The translations under genes and the position numbers were made by a program. DNA of 64,000 bases, from the NCBI GenBank assembly GCA_963706385.1, contig OY970153.1, positions 1,612,001-1,676,000 on the forward strand, written 5' to 3'. Positions 1 through 10,582 of the stretch are shown piece after piece. Position 1 is the stretch's first letter; each line of letters opens with the position of its first letter. This DNA comes from Poindextera sp963706385. Lineage in GTDB: Bacteria; Pseudomonadota; Alphaproteobacteria; Caulobacterales; Caulobacteraceae. The notes under the pieces were generated by a model, which was given only the letters and a program-made list of their open reading frames with translations, was not told where the DNA came from and did no database searches.

Positions 1-1
1 C

Positions 2-346
2 TACCTGTGCGACCGGGCCAAGGACATGATCATCTCCGGCGGGGTGAACATCTATCCGGCCGAGATCGAGGCCGAGCTGCACAAGATGCCGGGCGTGGCC
101 GACTGCGCGGTGTTCGGCATTCCCGACGAGGAATACGGCGAGGCGGTCTGCGCGGTGGTCCAGCCCGACCCGGGCGCCAAGCTGACCGAAAGCGAGGTGC
201 GCGCGTTCCTGCGCGAGCGGATGGCCGGCTACAAGGTGCCCCGCCGCGTCGAATTCCACGCCGAGCTGCCGCGCGAGGATTCGGGCAAGATCTTCAAGCG
301 CAAGCTGCGCGAGCCGTTCTGGGAGGGCCTGGAGCGGCGGATCTGA
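2..346 (+). CDS. AMP-dependent acyl-CoA synthetase, C-terminal part (5' truncated by window edge)
   Basis: The open frame runs in from the left edge; the last 114 residues are present. They form the small mobile C-terminal domain of the ANL adenylating superfamily. The hinge segment DRAKDMIISGGVNIYP (visible residues 4-19) and the C-terminal SGKIFKRKLR (94-103) with the adenylation lysine at about residue 96 are both intact. The family activates a carboxylic acid with ATP and CoA to an acyl-CoA in the cytoplasm. The substrate cannot be read from this end. It lies upstream of an SRPBCC gene in the same orientation. Confidence 0.9.
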   Translation, partial: YLCDRAKDMIISGGVNIYPAEIEAELHKMPGVADCAVFGIPDEEYGEAVCAVVQPDPGAKLTESEVRAFLRERMAGYKVPRRVEFHAELPREDSGKIFKRKLREPFWEGLERRI

Positions 347-433
347 GCGGCGCGCCGCGGCGCGATGGATTGACCTGGGTCAAGGACGCGGCCGGCCGGT
401 GTTTGAACAGTCGGCGAAACTGAAGGAGGCCGC

Positions 434-946
434 ATGACCGAGACGTCTTTTGAACCCGCGAATTTCACCCGCAAGGGCGATCTCGTCGAGGCGAGCGTGA
501 CGCTGATGCTGGACGATCACGTCGAGCAGGTCTGGGCCATGCTGACCGAGCCGGAGCACATGGTGCAATGGCTGGCCCCGGGCGAGATCGAACTGCGCCT
601 GGGCGGGGCGGCCAAGCTGAACTTCACCGACAGCGGCGTGGTGATCGACAGCACGGTCACCGCGTTCGAGCCCTCGCGGCTGCTCGAATACTCCTGGAGC
701 GGGCCGGGCGAGCCGAACCGGCCGGTGCGCTGGGAGCTCGAGCCGGTGGGCCCGATGTGCCGCCTGACCCTGACCCTGACCATGCCGGCCAGCGAGGACG
801 CCGGACGCGCCGCCGCCGGCTGGGCCGCCCACCTGGAAATGCTGGCCGCCGCCCTCGCCGGGGTGCCGATCAAGTTTCCGTTCGAGGTGTTCAAGGCCGC
901 GCGCGAGGCTTACCGGGCGCGGCTTTCGGACGAGGCGGCGAGCTAG
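434..946 (+). CDS. SRPBCC domain protein (AHSA1-like)
   Basis: This 170-residue protein resembles the SRPBCC/START-like helix-grip fold, AHSA1-type branch. It has an early VWAMLTEPEHMVQWLAPG segment (about 33-50), a central strand-rich part and a C-terminal helix around GWAAHLEMLAAAL. Such proteins bind hydrophobic ligands or act as Aha1-like modules; no catalytic residue can be named. The start ATG at 434 has AAGGAGG (423-429) just upstream. It follows the acyl-CoA ligase by 87 bases and may be cotranscribed with it. The ligand is unknown. Confidence 0.75.
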   Translation: MTETSFEPANFTRKGDLVEASVTLMLDDHVEQVWAMLTEPEHMVQWLAPGEIELRLGGAAKLNFTDSGVVIDSTVTAFEPSRLLEYSWSGPGEPNRPVRWELEPVGPMCRLTLTLTMPASEDAGRAAAGWAAHLEMLAAALAGVPIKFPFEVFKAAREAYRARLSDEAAS

Positions 947-1018
947 CTCTAGCCAGAACGCGGGAATCGGCGCGCAGTCGGCCTTGCCGGCCGGAACGGT
1001 TTCGGCGGGGAGGAATGA

Positions 1019-2101
1019 ATGGGGGCCGGGCAACCGCGCCGAGCGTTCCAGACGCTCGATGGCTTGAGGGGCGTCGGCGCCTTTCTGGTGGTGACGCGGC
1101 ACGTGCCCGACTTTTTCGGGCCGATCCGGACGCCCGAGAGCTTTCTGGCGGTCGACCTGTTCTATCTGGTCAGCGGCTTCGTGGTCGCCCACGCCTACGG
1201 CGAGCGGCTGAAGGCGGGCGGGTTCTTCTGGACCTTCGTCAAGACCCGGATCATCCGGCTCTATCCGCTCTATCTGTTCGGGCTGGGGCTCGGGATCGTC
1301 GCGGCGGTCGCGGCGCTGTTCGGTTATCAGCCGGACGGCTGGACCTCGTGGAGCTGGCCGAAGCTGGCCGAGGCCGTCGTCGCCGGCCTGCTGCTGCTGC
1401 CCCCGCTGCCGGGCCTGACCGCGAACGGGGGCACGCTGGACGGGCCGACCTGGACCCTGCTGCCGGAGCTGGTCGCCAACTTCGTCTACGCCGCGGCGAT
1501 CCGGCTGATGACCACCGCGGCGCTGGCCGCCATCATGGCCGTCTGCGGCGCGGGCCTGATCTACGCCGAGCTCCATTACCACACGCTCGATGTCGGCTAC
1601 AGCCTCGCCAACCAATGGGCCGGCCTGGCCCGGGCCGGGTTCTCGTTCTTCGCCGGCGTGCTGGTGTTCCGCTTCTGCGGCGACAAGAAGGTCGACTCCG
1701 AGTGGGCCTCATGGCTCATGATGGCCGTCCTGGCCCTGGCGCTGGGCTTCAGCCCCTCGAAGGCCGCGACGCCCGTCTTCGAGCTCGGCGTGGTGCTGAT
1801 CGGCTTTCCGCTGCTGCTCGCGCTCGCCAGCCGGTTCGAGCCGGGCGCCTGGACCGGGCGGCTGTTCAGCCACATCGGCCTGGTCTCCTACGGGGTCTAT
1901 ATCGTGCATCAGCCGATCGGCTATCTGGCGCGGATCAGCCTCGAGCGCGTCATCGATCTGCCCGACGACCTCTGGGCGCTGCCCTGCGGCGTGGGCTTCC
2001 TGCTGTTCCTGGTGCTGCTGGCCGGCTGGCTGGACCGTCACTACGACGGACCGGTCCGCCGGGTGCTGCGGGCGAGATTTCTGTCCGGCGGACGGGCCTG
2101 A
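1019..2101 (+). CDS. Acyltransferase 3 family integral membrane protein
   Basis: This 360-residue protein has about ten hydrophobic segments. The N-terminus carries the acyltransferase-3 signature LDGLRGVGAFLVVTRH, with Arg17 and the putative catalytic His28 spaced by ten residues (the R-x10-H motif). Family members O-acylate exported glycans, glycolipids or peptidoglycan using a cytoplasmic acyl donor. The acceptor cannot be predicted. The ATG at 1019 is preceded by GGGGAGG. It sits alone between the SRPBCC gene and a TetR gene, in the same direction as both. Confidence 0.85.
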   Translation: MGAGQPRRAFQTLDGLRGVGAFLVVTRHVPDFFGPIRTPESFLAVDLFYLVSGFVVAHAYGERLKAGGFFWTFVKTRIIRLYPLYLFGLGLGIVAAVAALFGYQPDGWTSWSWPKLAEAVVAGLLLLPPLPGLTANGGTLDGPTWTLLPELVANFVYAAAIRLMTTAALAAIMAVCGAGLIYAELHYHTLDVGYSLANQWAGLARAGFSFFAGVLVFRFCGDKKVDSEWASWLMMAVLALALGFSPSKAATPVFELGVVLIGFPLLLALASRFEPGAWTGRLFSHIGLVSYGVYIVHQPIGYLARISLERVIDLPDDLWALPCGVGFLLFLVLLAGWLDRHYDGPVRRVLRARFLSGGRA

Positions 2102-2208
2102 TCCGCACGCCCCACGCTAAGGCGGCCAATATGAAATCTGGACCAGTACCCGCGGATGGGTCAAGACAAACCCCTAGACACCGCAGACATGAAGATTTGA
2201 CCGACAGG

Positions 2209-2928
2209 ATGACGAGCAAGTCCCGCGCGGCGAGCGCTCAGGCCAGCGCCGAGCCGGTCGGCCGCCGCGAAGCTGGCAAGCGCGAGCGGCGGCGGCGGAT
2301 CATCGAAGCCGCCCGGGCGCTGATCCGCGAGACCGGCAACGCGGGCTTGTCGATGCGGGCGCTGGCGGCGCGCGCCGGGGTCAGTCTGGCCACGCCGTAC
2401 AATCTGTTCGGCTCCAAGCACGCCATCATCCTGGCGGTGCTCGAGGACGTGCGCGAATACCAGGAGCGGTTCGCCGCCGCGCGGTCGGCCGATCCGATCG
2501 AACGCATCTTCCTGGCGCTGGATCTGGCGCTGGAATATTACATGAACGATCCGCGGTTCTACAAAACCCTGTGGGGCTCGGTGTTCGACGCCTCGGACGA
2601 GATTCGCTCGGACGTCTTCAACCCGCGGCGCAATGCATTCTGGCTTGGCCTGATCGTCGACGCGATCGGAGCCGGCGCGATCGCCGAAGAGATAGACGGC
2701 GAGGTGCTGCTCGAACAGCTCGACCTGATCCTGCGCTCGGCGATGCACGGCTGGGTCACCGGCGAGATCGCGCAGGAGCGGCTGAACGCGACGGTGGTCT
2801 GCGGCTTCGCCCTGATCCTCGGCGGCGCCGCGACGCCGGCCTGGCGCGAGCCGCTGCGCGAGCGCCTGCTGAACAGCCAGGCGCGGATGCTGAACGCCGC
2901 GCGGCGCCCCGCCCCTACCGCCCGGTGA
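2209..2928 (+). CDS. TetR/AcrR family transcriptional regulator
   Basis: The protein has 239 residues. The N-terminal TetR DNA-binding domain lies at about 25-80: helix-turn-helix LSMRALAARAGVSLATPYNL, then the typical F-G-S-K-H that starts helix 4. The rest is an all-alpha ligand-binding domain without recognisable specificity. The frame is open far upstream, but the clean start is ATG 2209; an in-frame ATG at 2131 is an alternative. The 3' end overlaps the convergent crotonase gene by 14 bases. It is the nearest regulator to the two TATAACNNGTTATA operators (3773 and 12601), so it is the first candidate to bind them, by inference from position only. Confidence 0.88.
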   Translation: MTSKSRAASAQASAEPVGRREAGKRERRRRIIEAARALIRETGNAGLSMRALAARAGVSLATPYNLFGSKHAIILAVLEDVREYQERFAAARSADPIERIFLALDLALEYYMNDPRFYKTLWGSVFDASDEIRSDVFNPRRNAFWLGLIVDAIGAGAIAEEIDGEVLLEQLDLILRSAMHGWVTGEIAQERLNATVVCGFALILGGAATPAWREPLRERLLNSQARMLNAARRPAPTAR

Positions 2929-3736
2929 ACACCGGCTCGCGTTTTTCCAGGAAGCTGGCGACGCCTTCCTTGTGGTCGGCGGTCTTCATCAGCCGGTAGA
3001 TGGTTTCGATCGCCCAGGCGCCGATCTCGCGCGGATCGCCGTAAGCCGTGCGGCGCAGGCCCTCCTTGATCGCCTTCACCGCCAGCGGCGGATTGGCCGC
3101 GATCTTGCCGGCCATCGCCTGGGCGCGGGCCAGAAGCTGATCGTGGGGAGCCACCTCGCTGACCAGGCCGATGCGCAGCGCCTCGGCCGCGTCGATGATG
3201 TCGCCGGTGAACAACAGCTCGGCCGCCTTGGCCGGCCCGACCAGGGACGGCAGCTTGTAGAAGCCGCCGACGTCGCAGGTCAGGCCGCGCTTGACGAACA
3301 TCTCGGAGAACTTCGCCTTTTCCGAGGCGATGCGGATGTCGGCGTACAGCGCCAGCTCCATGCCCCAGCCGATGGCCGCGCCGTTGACCGCGGCGATCAC
3401 CGGACACTCGCAGTCCAGGGCGGCGATCGAGGCCGGGGTCGGTTGGTAACGGGTGATCGGCGGGCGCTCGTCGCGCGCGGTCGCGCCGGCGCCGGTCATG
3501 ATCTCGCGCACGTCGTCGCCGGAGCAGAAGGCCGGATCGGCCCCGGTGACCACCACGCAGCGCACGTTCGGATCGGCCGAGGCCGAGCGCAGTGCGATCT
3601 CCAGCTCGTCGTAGGCCAGGAAGTTCAGCGCGTTGCGAATTTCGGGCCGGTTCAGGGTGACGGTCGCGACGTGGTTTTCGATCTCGTAGCGGGTCAGGGT
3701 GAAGTCGGCGACGGTGAGGGTGGGGTTCCTGGGCAT
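2915..3736 (-). CDS. Enoyl-CoA hydratase/isomerase (crotonase) family protein
   Basis: This crotonase-fold protein has 273 residues. The oxyanion-hole segment FCSGDDVREIM (70-80) and the second oxyanion strand around VNGAAIGWGMEL (117-128) are present. Glu127 matches the first catalytic Glu of classical hydratases. The second catalytic Glu position is Phe147, and an acidic residue occurs in GLTCDVGG (Asp155), a pattern more like crotonase isomerases. Its role is therefore acyl-CoA hydration or isomerisation, uncertain which. It is divergently transcribed from the acyl-CoA ligase at 3802, and the two share a 65-bp promoter region with a perfect operator-like palindrome. Confidence 0.9.
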   Translation of the reverse strand: MPRNPTLTVADFTLTRYEIENHVATVTLNRPEIRNALNFLAYDELEIALRSASADPNVRCVVVTGADPAFCSGDDVREIMTGAGATARDERPPITRYQPTPASIAALDCECPVIAAVNGAAIGWGMELALYADIRIASEKAKFSEMFVKRGLTCDVGGFYKLPSLVGPAKAAELLFTGDIIDAAEALRIGLVSEVAPHDQLLARAQAMAGKIAANPPLAVKAIKEGLRRTAYGDPREIGAWAIETIYRLMKTADHKEGVASFLEKREPVFTGR

Positions 3737-3772
3737 GGGCTGGTTCCGCGGCTCTTGATGGCAGGCGATCGA

Positions 3773-3786
3773 TATAACAGGTTATA
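3773..3786. promoter_or_regulatory. Operator-like palindrome TATAACNNGTTATA (copy 1)
   Basis: TATAACAGGTTATA is a perfect inverted repeat with 6-bp arms and a 2-bp centre. It lies in the 65-bp region between the divergent crotonase (start 3736) and acyl-CoA ligase (start 3802). It is nested inside an outer CGATCG...CGATCG pair (3766-3771 and 3790-3795). The same arms recur at 12601-12614. The site fits TNNAACNNGTTNNA, the consensus described for the actinobacterial TetR-family lipid regulator KstR. A TetR-family repressor is therefore the likely ligand (inference). Confidence 0.65.
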
Positions 3787-3801
3787 GTCCGATCGGGAGC
3801 C

Positions 3802-5361
3802 ATGAGCATGTTGTTGAGCGATGTCCCCACCCTGGCGGCGCACCACACGCCAAACGCGGTCGCGCTCTATTTCCAGGACCGGACGATCACCTATTCCGAG
3901 CTGCGCGACCGCTGCCACCGGCTGTCCAACGCCCTGTTGCGGGTGGCTTCGCCCGGCGACCGCGTCGCCATCCTGGCCGAGAATTGCCCCGAATACGTCG
4001 AGTGCTACTACGGCGCGCCGGGGGCCGGCATGGCGCTGACCCTGCTCAACTACCGGCTTGCCGCGCGCGAGCTGGCCTACATCATCGGCGACAGCGCCCC
4101 GTCCGTGCTGGTGGTCGAGCCGAAGTATCTGCCGACCATCGAACAGATCCGCGGCCAGATCCCCTCGGTGCGCACCATCCTTCTGATTGGCGCCGAGGCC
4201 GAGGGCTGCGTCGGCTACGACGATTTCGTCGCCACCGGCGCGCCGACGCCGCCCGAGCAGCGCCCGTCGGAGGATTCGCTGTGCTGGCTGCTCTACACCA
4301 GCGGCACCACCGGCCTGCCCAAGGGCGCGATGCTGTCGCACCGCAATCTGCTGGCTTCGGTGATGAACGCCATGACCGCCTGGGAGTCGGCCCCGGACGA
4401 CGTGAACCTCTACACCTTCCCGCTGTTCCACGTGGCCGGCTATGTCATGCCGACGTACAACCTGCGCTCCCAGCCGGTGGTGCTGCTGCGCGCGTTCGAT
4501 CCCCCGACCCTGTTGGAGAACGTCCAGCGCTACCGCGTGACCAACACGGCCATGGCCCCGACCATGCTGGCCATGCTGTTGGAGGATCCCAAGACCGACG
4601 AGTACGACCTCTCGTCCGTGCGCCGGTTCGGCTACGGCGCCTCATCGATGCCCGCCGAGGTGCTGCGGCGCGCCCGCGCCAAATGGCCGAAGATCGGCTT
4701 TTCGACCGGCTTCGGCATGACCGAACTGGCCGGCAACGTGATGTACATGGGCCGGGCCGACCACGAGCGGGCGGCCGACGAGGGGCTGGAGATCCTGCGC
4801 TCGGTGGGCCGGCAATTGCCGCTGTCGCGGGTGCGGGTGGTCGACGAGCAGGAGAACGACTGCCCGCCCGACGTCGCTGGCGAGATCGTGATCAAGGGCG
4901 ACCAGGTGCTGATGGGCTACTGGCGCAACCCCGAGGCCACCGAGACGTCGTTCGTGGACGGATGGTTCCACTCCGGCGACATCGGCCGCTGGGACAAGGA
5001 CGGCTACCTCTACATCGTCGACCGCAAGAAGGACATGATCCTGACCGGCGGCGAGAACGTCTATCCGCGCGAGGTCGAGGAGGTGCTGTTCGAGCATCCC
5101 GCGGTGCTCGAGGCCGCCGTGATCGGCGCGCCCGATCCGAAATGGGGCGAAAAGGTCGTCGCCGTGATCTGCCTGCGCGAGGGCGCCTCGGCCTCCGAGG
5201 AGGCGCTGATCGGCTTCTGCCGCGAGCGGATCGCCAGCTACAAGAAGCCCAGGCACGTGGTGTTCATCGAGGCGATTCCGAAGAACGCCTCTGGCAAGGT
5301 GCTCAAGCGCGAGTTGCGCGAGGCGATCGCGTCCGGGGACGTGGTGCTGAGCGGCGACTAG
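3802..5361 (+). CDS. AMP-dependent acyl-CoA synthetase / fatty-acid-CoA ligase
   Basis: This complete 519-residue ANL-superfamily ligase forms an acyl-AMP and then an acyl-CoA. The phosphate-binding loop LLYTSGTTGLPKGAM lies at about 164-178. The adenosine-binding FGMTEL, the D-G-W-F-H-S-G-D segment, the hinge VDRKKDMILTGGENVYP and the C-terminal NASGKVLKR with its adenylation lysine all follow. ATG 3802 has GGGAG at 3795-3799. The downstream LLM gene begins 159 bases later on the same strand. Medium- to long-chain or aromatic acids are typical substrates, but none can be fixed here. Confidence 0.93.
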   Translation: MSMLLSDVPTLAAHHTPNAVALYFQDRTITYSELRDRCHRLSNALLRVASPGDRVAILAENCPEYVECYYGAPGAGMALTLLNYRLAARELAYIIGDSAPSVLVVEPKYLPTIEQIRGQIPSVRTILLIGAEAEGCVGYDDFVATGAPTPPEQRPSEDSLCWLLYTSGTTGLPKGAMLSHRNLLASVMNAMTAWESAPDDVNLYTFPLFHVAGYVMPTYNLRSQPVVLLRAFDPPTLLENVQRYRVTNTAMAPTMLAMLLEDPKTDEYDLSSVRRFGYGASSMPAEVLRRARAKWPKIGFSTGFGMTELAGNVMYMGRADHERAADEGLEILRSVGRQLPLSRVRVVDEQENDCPPDVAGEIVIKGDQVLMGYWRNPEATETSFVDGWFHSGDIGRWDKDGYLYIVDRKKDMILTGGENVYPREVEEVLFEHPAVLEAAVIGAPDPKWGEKVVAVICLREGASASEEALIGFCRERIASYKKPRHVVFIEAIPKNASGKVLKRELREAIASGDVVLSGD

Positions 5362-5520
5362 GCGGCGTTCATCCGCTCGTCCCCACGCTTGCGGAAACCC
5401 AGCCGGCGATCTTCGGATTTCTGTTTTGTTCGCCTCGGTCCCGTTGCTATCAATGATCCCTAAAGCGCCCGCGTGGCGCGGAGAATATTCGGCGCGGTTC
5501 GGACAAGGGAGGACGTGGCG

Positions 5521-6828
5521 ATGAGATTCGGCATATTCTACGAGCACCAGCTGCCGCGGCCATGGACGGAGGGACTGGAGCAAAAGCTGTTCCAGGACGC
5601 GCTCGACCAAGTCGAATTGGCCGACCGGCTGGGATTCGACAATGTCTGGGAGGTCGAGCACCATTTCCTGGAGGAATATTCGCACTCTTCCGCGCCGGAG
5701 ATCTTCCTCGCCGCCTGTTCGCAGCGGACCCGGCGGATTCGGCTCGGCCACGGCATCGTGCTGATGCCGCCGGGCTACAACCACCCCGCCCGCGTCGCCG
5801 AACGCATCGCGACCCTGGACCTCGTCTCCAACGGCCGGGTGGAATGGGGCACGGGCGAAAGCTCGGCGCTGCTCGAATTGGGCGGCTACGGCGTGGCCGT
5901 CGAGGAGAAACGCAACGCCTGGAGCGAGGCGGTCGAGCAGTGCGCCAACATGCTGGCCATGGACCCCTATCCGGGCTTCCAGGGACAGTTCTTCTCAATG
6001 CCGACCCGCAATATCGTGCCCAAGCCGGTGCAGCGGCCGCATCCGCCGCTCTGGGTGGCCTGCTCCAACCGCGAAACGATAAAGCTCGCCGCGCGGCTGG
6101 GCATCGGCGCCCTGACGTTCGCCTTCGTCGATCCGGCCGAGGCCAAGCAGTGGGTCGACGACTACTACAGGATATTCAAGGCAGAGTGCGTGCCGATCGG
6201 CCATGCGGTGAATCCCAATGTCTGCATGGTCTCGAGCTTCGGTCTGCACAACGACATCGAGGTCGCCCGGGCGCGGTTCCAGGATGGCTTCCGCTTTTTC
6301 CAGTTCGCGCTCGGTTGGCACTACGGCTTCGGCGCGCATCTGCCCGGCCGAACCGACATCTGGGAGAAATTCCAGCAGGCGCTGCCGAACATGCCGGCCA
6401 GCGCCCCGGCCGAGGGCGGGATCGCCACCCCGGAGGGCCTGCGCGAACACCTGCGCAAGTTCGACGCTTGCGGCGTCGACCAGGTCGCGTTCATCCAGCA
6501 GGGCGGGCGCAACAGGCACGAGCACATCTGCGAGGCGCTGCAGCTGTTCGCCGACGAGGTGATGGGAGAATTCAAGGAACGCGAAGCCGATCGCGTCGCC
6601 CGCAAGGCCGAGGCGCTCGCGCCCTACGTCGAGGCCGCCTTCAAACGCAAGCGGTGGATGGCGCCCCTGGCCGACAGCGAGATCCAGCCGGTCGTCGCGC
6701 TTGGCCGCCAGATCGCCGAACAGGCCGCCGCCCGCGGCGAAACCGTCCCCGAACCGCCCCGCGGCGGCGCTTGGCGCGAGGCCTTCGAAGCGGGCGAAGC
6801 GCACAAGACGGCCGAGGGGGCGACGTAG
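5521..6828 (+). CDS. LLM class (luciferase-like) flavin-dependent oxidoreductase
   Basis: This 435-residue protein has the bacterial-luciferase TIM-barrel pattern: MRFGIFYEHQLPRPW at the start, VWEVEHHFLEEYSHSSAPE (42-60), then LGHGIVLMPPGYNHPARVAE. The family uses reduced F420 or FMN to hydroxylate or oxidise organic substrates. The frame extends back to 5473, but ATG 5521 has a near-ideal AGGGAGGA seven bases upstream and starts exactly at the conserved first beta strand. The C-terminal 100 residues are charged and helical. It probably acts with the neighbouring ligase and crotonase in degrading one compound class (inference). Confidence 0.9.
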   Translation: MRFGIFYEHQLPRPWTEGLEQKLFQDALDQVELADRLGFDNVWEVEHHFLEEYSHSSAPEIFLAACSQRTRRIRLGHGIVLMPPGYNHPARVAERIATLDLVSNGRVEWGTGESSALLELGGYGVAVEEKRNAWSEAVEQCANMLAMDPYPGFQGQFFSMPTRNIVPKPVQRPHPPLWVACSNRETIKLAARLGIGALTFAFVDPAEAKQWVDDYYRIFKAECVPIGHAVNPNVCMVSSFGLHNDIEVARARFQDGFRFFQFALGWHYGFGAHLPGRTDIWEKFQQALPNMPASAPAEGGIATPEGLREHLRKFDACGVDQVAFIQQGGRNRHEHICEALQLFADEVMGEFKEREADRVARKAEALAPYVEAAFKRKRWMAPLADSEIQPVVALGRQIAEQAAARGETVPEPPRGGAWREAFEAGEAHKTAEGAT

Positions 6829-6873
6829 GGGCGGATCTGGGTCCAAGCCCCCCTCGAGCGGAGTCCCCGCCCG

Positions 6874-8706
<1,833 letters not shown>

Positions 8707-8814
8707 CGGTGAGGCCGGCCGCCGTCTTGGCGCGACGCGATCCGGCCAGGATAACCCCCGAAACACCGGCGCGCCGCGGAATCCACCCGCGACGCGCCAA
8801 ATCGCCGGACCGGC

Positions 8815-10164
8815 CTAGAAGCCGATCTCGCGGTCGTTCTTGCCGGCCGCGCGGGCGGCCTTGTACTCGGCCTCCAGCTTTTGGAACTCCGGCTTGCGCG
8901 GGCCCATGTAGCCGAACAGGAAGCCGGCCACCTTGCGCATCTGGATCTCTTCCGAGCCCTCGGTGATCCGGTAGCGGCGATGGTGGCGGTAGATGTGCTC
9001 GAACGGCTTGTGCCGGGAATAGCCCATGCCGCCGTGCACCTGCATCGCCCGGTCGGCGGCCTGGCAGACCAGGCGGTTTGACCAGTAGTTGCACATCGAG
9101 ACCTTGTCGGAGATCTGCTTGGCCACTTCCGGCGCCGGCATCTGGTCCATCTCCCAGGCGGTCTTGCGGATCAGCAGGCGCAGCATTTCCGCCTGGGTCG
9201 CCAGCTCGACCAGCGGGAACTGGATCGCCTGGTTGTCGGACAAGGGCTTGCCGAACGGCGAGCGCAGGCGCGCGTACTTGACGCTCTCGTTGATGCAGAA
9301 CACCGCCGCGCCGAGCGAGCCGGCCGCCTGGCGGATGCGGTTCTCATGCACGAACAGCTGGGCGATCGGCAGGCCGCCTTCGGGCGGGCCGAGCGTATCC
9401 TTCCGCGGCACCCAGACGTTGGTGAAGCTGACCCGCGGGTGGTCGGTGGGCATGTTGAAGGTCCACATGTACTCCTCGACCTTCACCCCTTCCGCGTTGG
9501 CCGGGGTCAGGATGCAGCTGATGCCCTGGGCGTCGCCGTTCTTGCCGCTGGTGCGGGCGAAGACGGCGCAGTGGGTGGCCACGTGCATGCCGGTGGTCCA
9601 CATCTTCTGGCCGTTGATCAGCCAGCCGGGCACGCCGTTGCGGGTCTCGGCGACCGCGCGGGTGTCCATGTGGGTGGCGTCCGAGCCGTGGCTCGGCTCG
9701 GTCAGGCCGAAGGTGATCCGGCGGGTTCCGTTGAGCGTGCCGGGGATGAACTCCTCCTGCTGCTCCTTGGTGCCGAAGTCGCGGAACATGATCACGAACG
9801 GATTGTTGCCGACGATCGAATGCTCGTTCTGTAGGTCGTTGTGCAGGCCCAGGCCCTTGGCCGCCAAATGCTCGCGGATCACCGCCATCCACAGGTTCGA
9901 GCCGTCCTTGCCGCCGTACTCCTTGGGCAGGGCGAAGCGCAGGTGGCCGGCCTTGTCGGCGCGCCGCTTGGCCTCGCGCAGCAGCTCCTCCCACTCGTGG
10001 CGCGGCAGGCCGCCGTTGTCCCAGTCGGTGCGCGCGTGTTCGCGCCGGTGGTCGAAGAAGCGCTCGTTGTCGTCCTGCGCCTGCAGCGGCTTGATCTCGG
10101 CCTCGATGAACCGGTCGAGCTCCTCCAGATAGGCCTGGAGGTCCTTGGGGATTGAAAAGTCCAT
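8815..10164 (-). CDS. Acyl-CoA dehydrogenase, LvaC/ACAD11-like
   Basis: This 449-residue acyl-CoA dehydrogenase has the FAD/substrate segment FGLTEPSHGSDATHMDT, the flavin-binding C-domain stretch RSPFGKPLSDNQ, and a C-terminal block AMQVHGGMGYSRHKPFEHIY followed by RITEGSEEIQ. That last block replaces the usual catalytic-loop context and is typical of ACAD10/11-like enzymes. The gene follows a DUF6285 gene and an APH-like kinase gene, the order lvaA-lvaB-lvaC of Pseudomonas putida. There LvaC processes the 4-phosphoacyl-CoA into an enoyl-CoA. That role is inferred here from synteny and length. The frame allows GTG 10167, but ATG 10164 is preferred. Confidence 0.9.
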   Translation of the reverse strand: MDFSIPKDLQAYLEELDRFIEAEIKPLQAQDDNERFFDHRREHARTDWDNGGLPRHEWEELLREAKRRADKAGHLRFALPKEYGGKDGSNLWMAVIREHLAAKGLGLHNDLQNEHSIVGNNPFVIMFRDFGTKEQQEEFIPGTLNGTRRITFGLTEPSHGSDATHMDTRAVAETRNGVPGWLINGQKMWTTGMHVATHCAVFARTSGKNGDAQGISCILTPANAEGVKVEEYMWTFNMPTDHPRVSFTNVWVPRKDTLGPPEGGLPIAQLFVHENRIRQAAGSLGAAVFCINESVKYARLRSPFGKPLSDNQAIQFPLVELATQAEMLRLLIRKTAWEMDQMPAPEVAKQISDKVSMCNYWSNRLVCQAADRAMQVHGGMGYSRHKPFEHIYRHHRRYRITEGSEEIQMRKVAGFLFGYMGPRKPEFQKLEAEYKAARAAGKNDREIGF

Positions 10165-10204
10165 CACGGGTTCCTTTGCGGGGTGATCTTCGGGCGGGTC
10201 GGGG

Positions 10205-10579
10205 TCAGGCGCCGGTCAGTTCGCGCTGATAGCGAGCGTAGCTCGGCTGATCGACGGCCAGCTTGGCCATGGTGGTGGCCCACAGATGTTCGGCCAGGCC
10301 CGGGGTCTCCAGCGTCACCGCATGGGCCTCGATCGCCTCGCAGAGCGCCTGGTTCAGCGCCTCGAGCGAGCCGTCCCGACCCAGGAGTTTCACCAGCCGC
10401 TCGTGTTCGGCCGCGTCGAAACCGGGCTGCAGCTCGATCTGGCGGCGCACCAGATCGAGGGCGTTGGCCGCGACCCGGACCTGATAGTTCGGATGGCCGC
10501 TGAGCAGCGGCATGATCGTATCGCGCATCAAGGTGGCGACGGCGGCGAGAATTTCGGTGGGATCGGGCGTGTCCTGCAT
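10205..10579 (-). CDS. DUF6285 protein, LvaB-like small partner of the kinase
   Basis: This small, mostly helical protein of 124 residues has no signal peptide or membrane segment. Recognisable stretches are HPNYQVRVAANALDLVRRQ and the C-terminal DQPSYARYQREL. It is the DUF6285 type of protein found beside APH-like kinases and acyl-CoA dehydrogenases. In P. putida the equivalent-sized LvaB is needed with LvaA for phosphorylation of 4-hydroxyacyl-CoA. It starts 3 bases after the kinase stop and is followed 40 bases later by the dehydrogenase, so the three are surely cotranscribed. No catalytic residues can be named. Confidence 0.8.
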   Translation of the reverse strand: MQDTPDPTEILAAVATLMRDTIMPLLSGHPNYQVRVAANALDLVRRQIELQPGFDAAEHERLVKLLGRDGSLEALNQALCEAIEAHAVTLETPGLAEHLWATTMAKLAVDQPSYARYQRELTGA

Positions 10580-10582
10580 GGT

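Noticed and set aside
568..2130. Long in-frame extension upstream of the TetR regulator
   Set aside because: It overlaps the SRPBCC and acyltransferase genes out of frame and has Arg/Ala-rich shadow composition; TetR domains start near the N-terminus.
5473..5520. Earlier GTG start for the LLM oxidoreductase
   Set aside because: ATG 5521 has a strong Shine-Dalgarno and begins exactly at the conserved MRFGIF strand.
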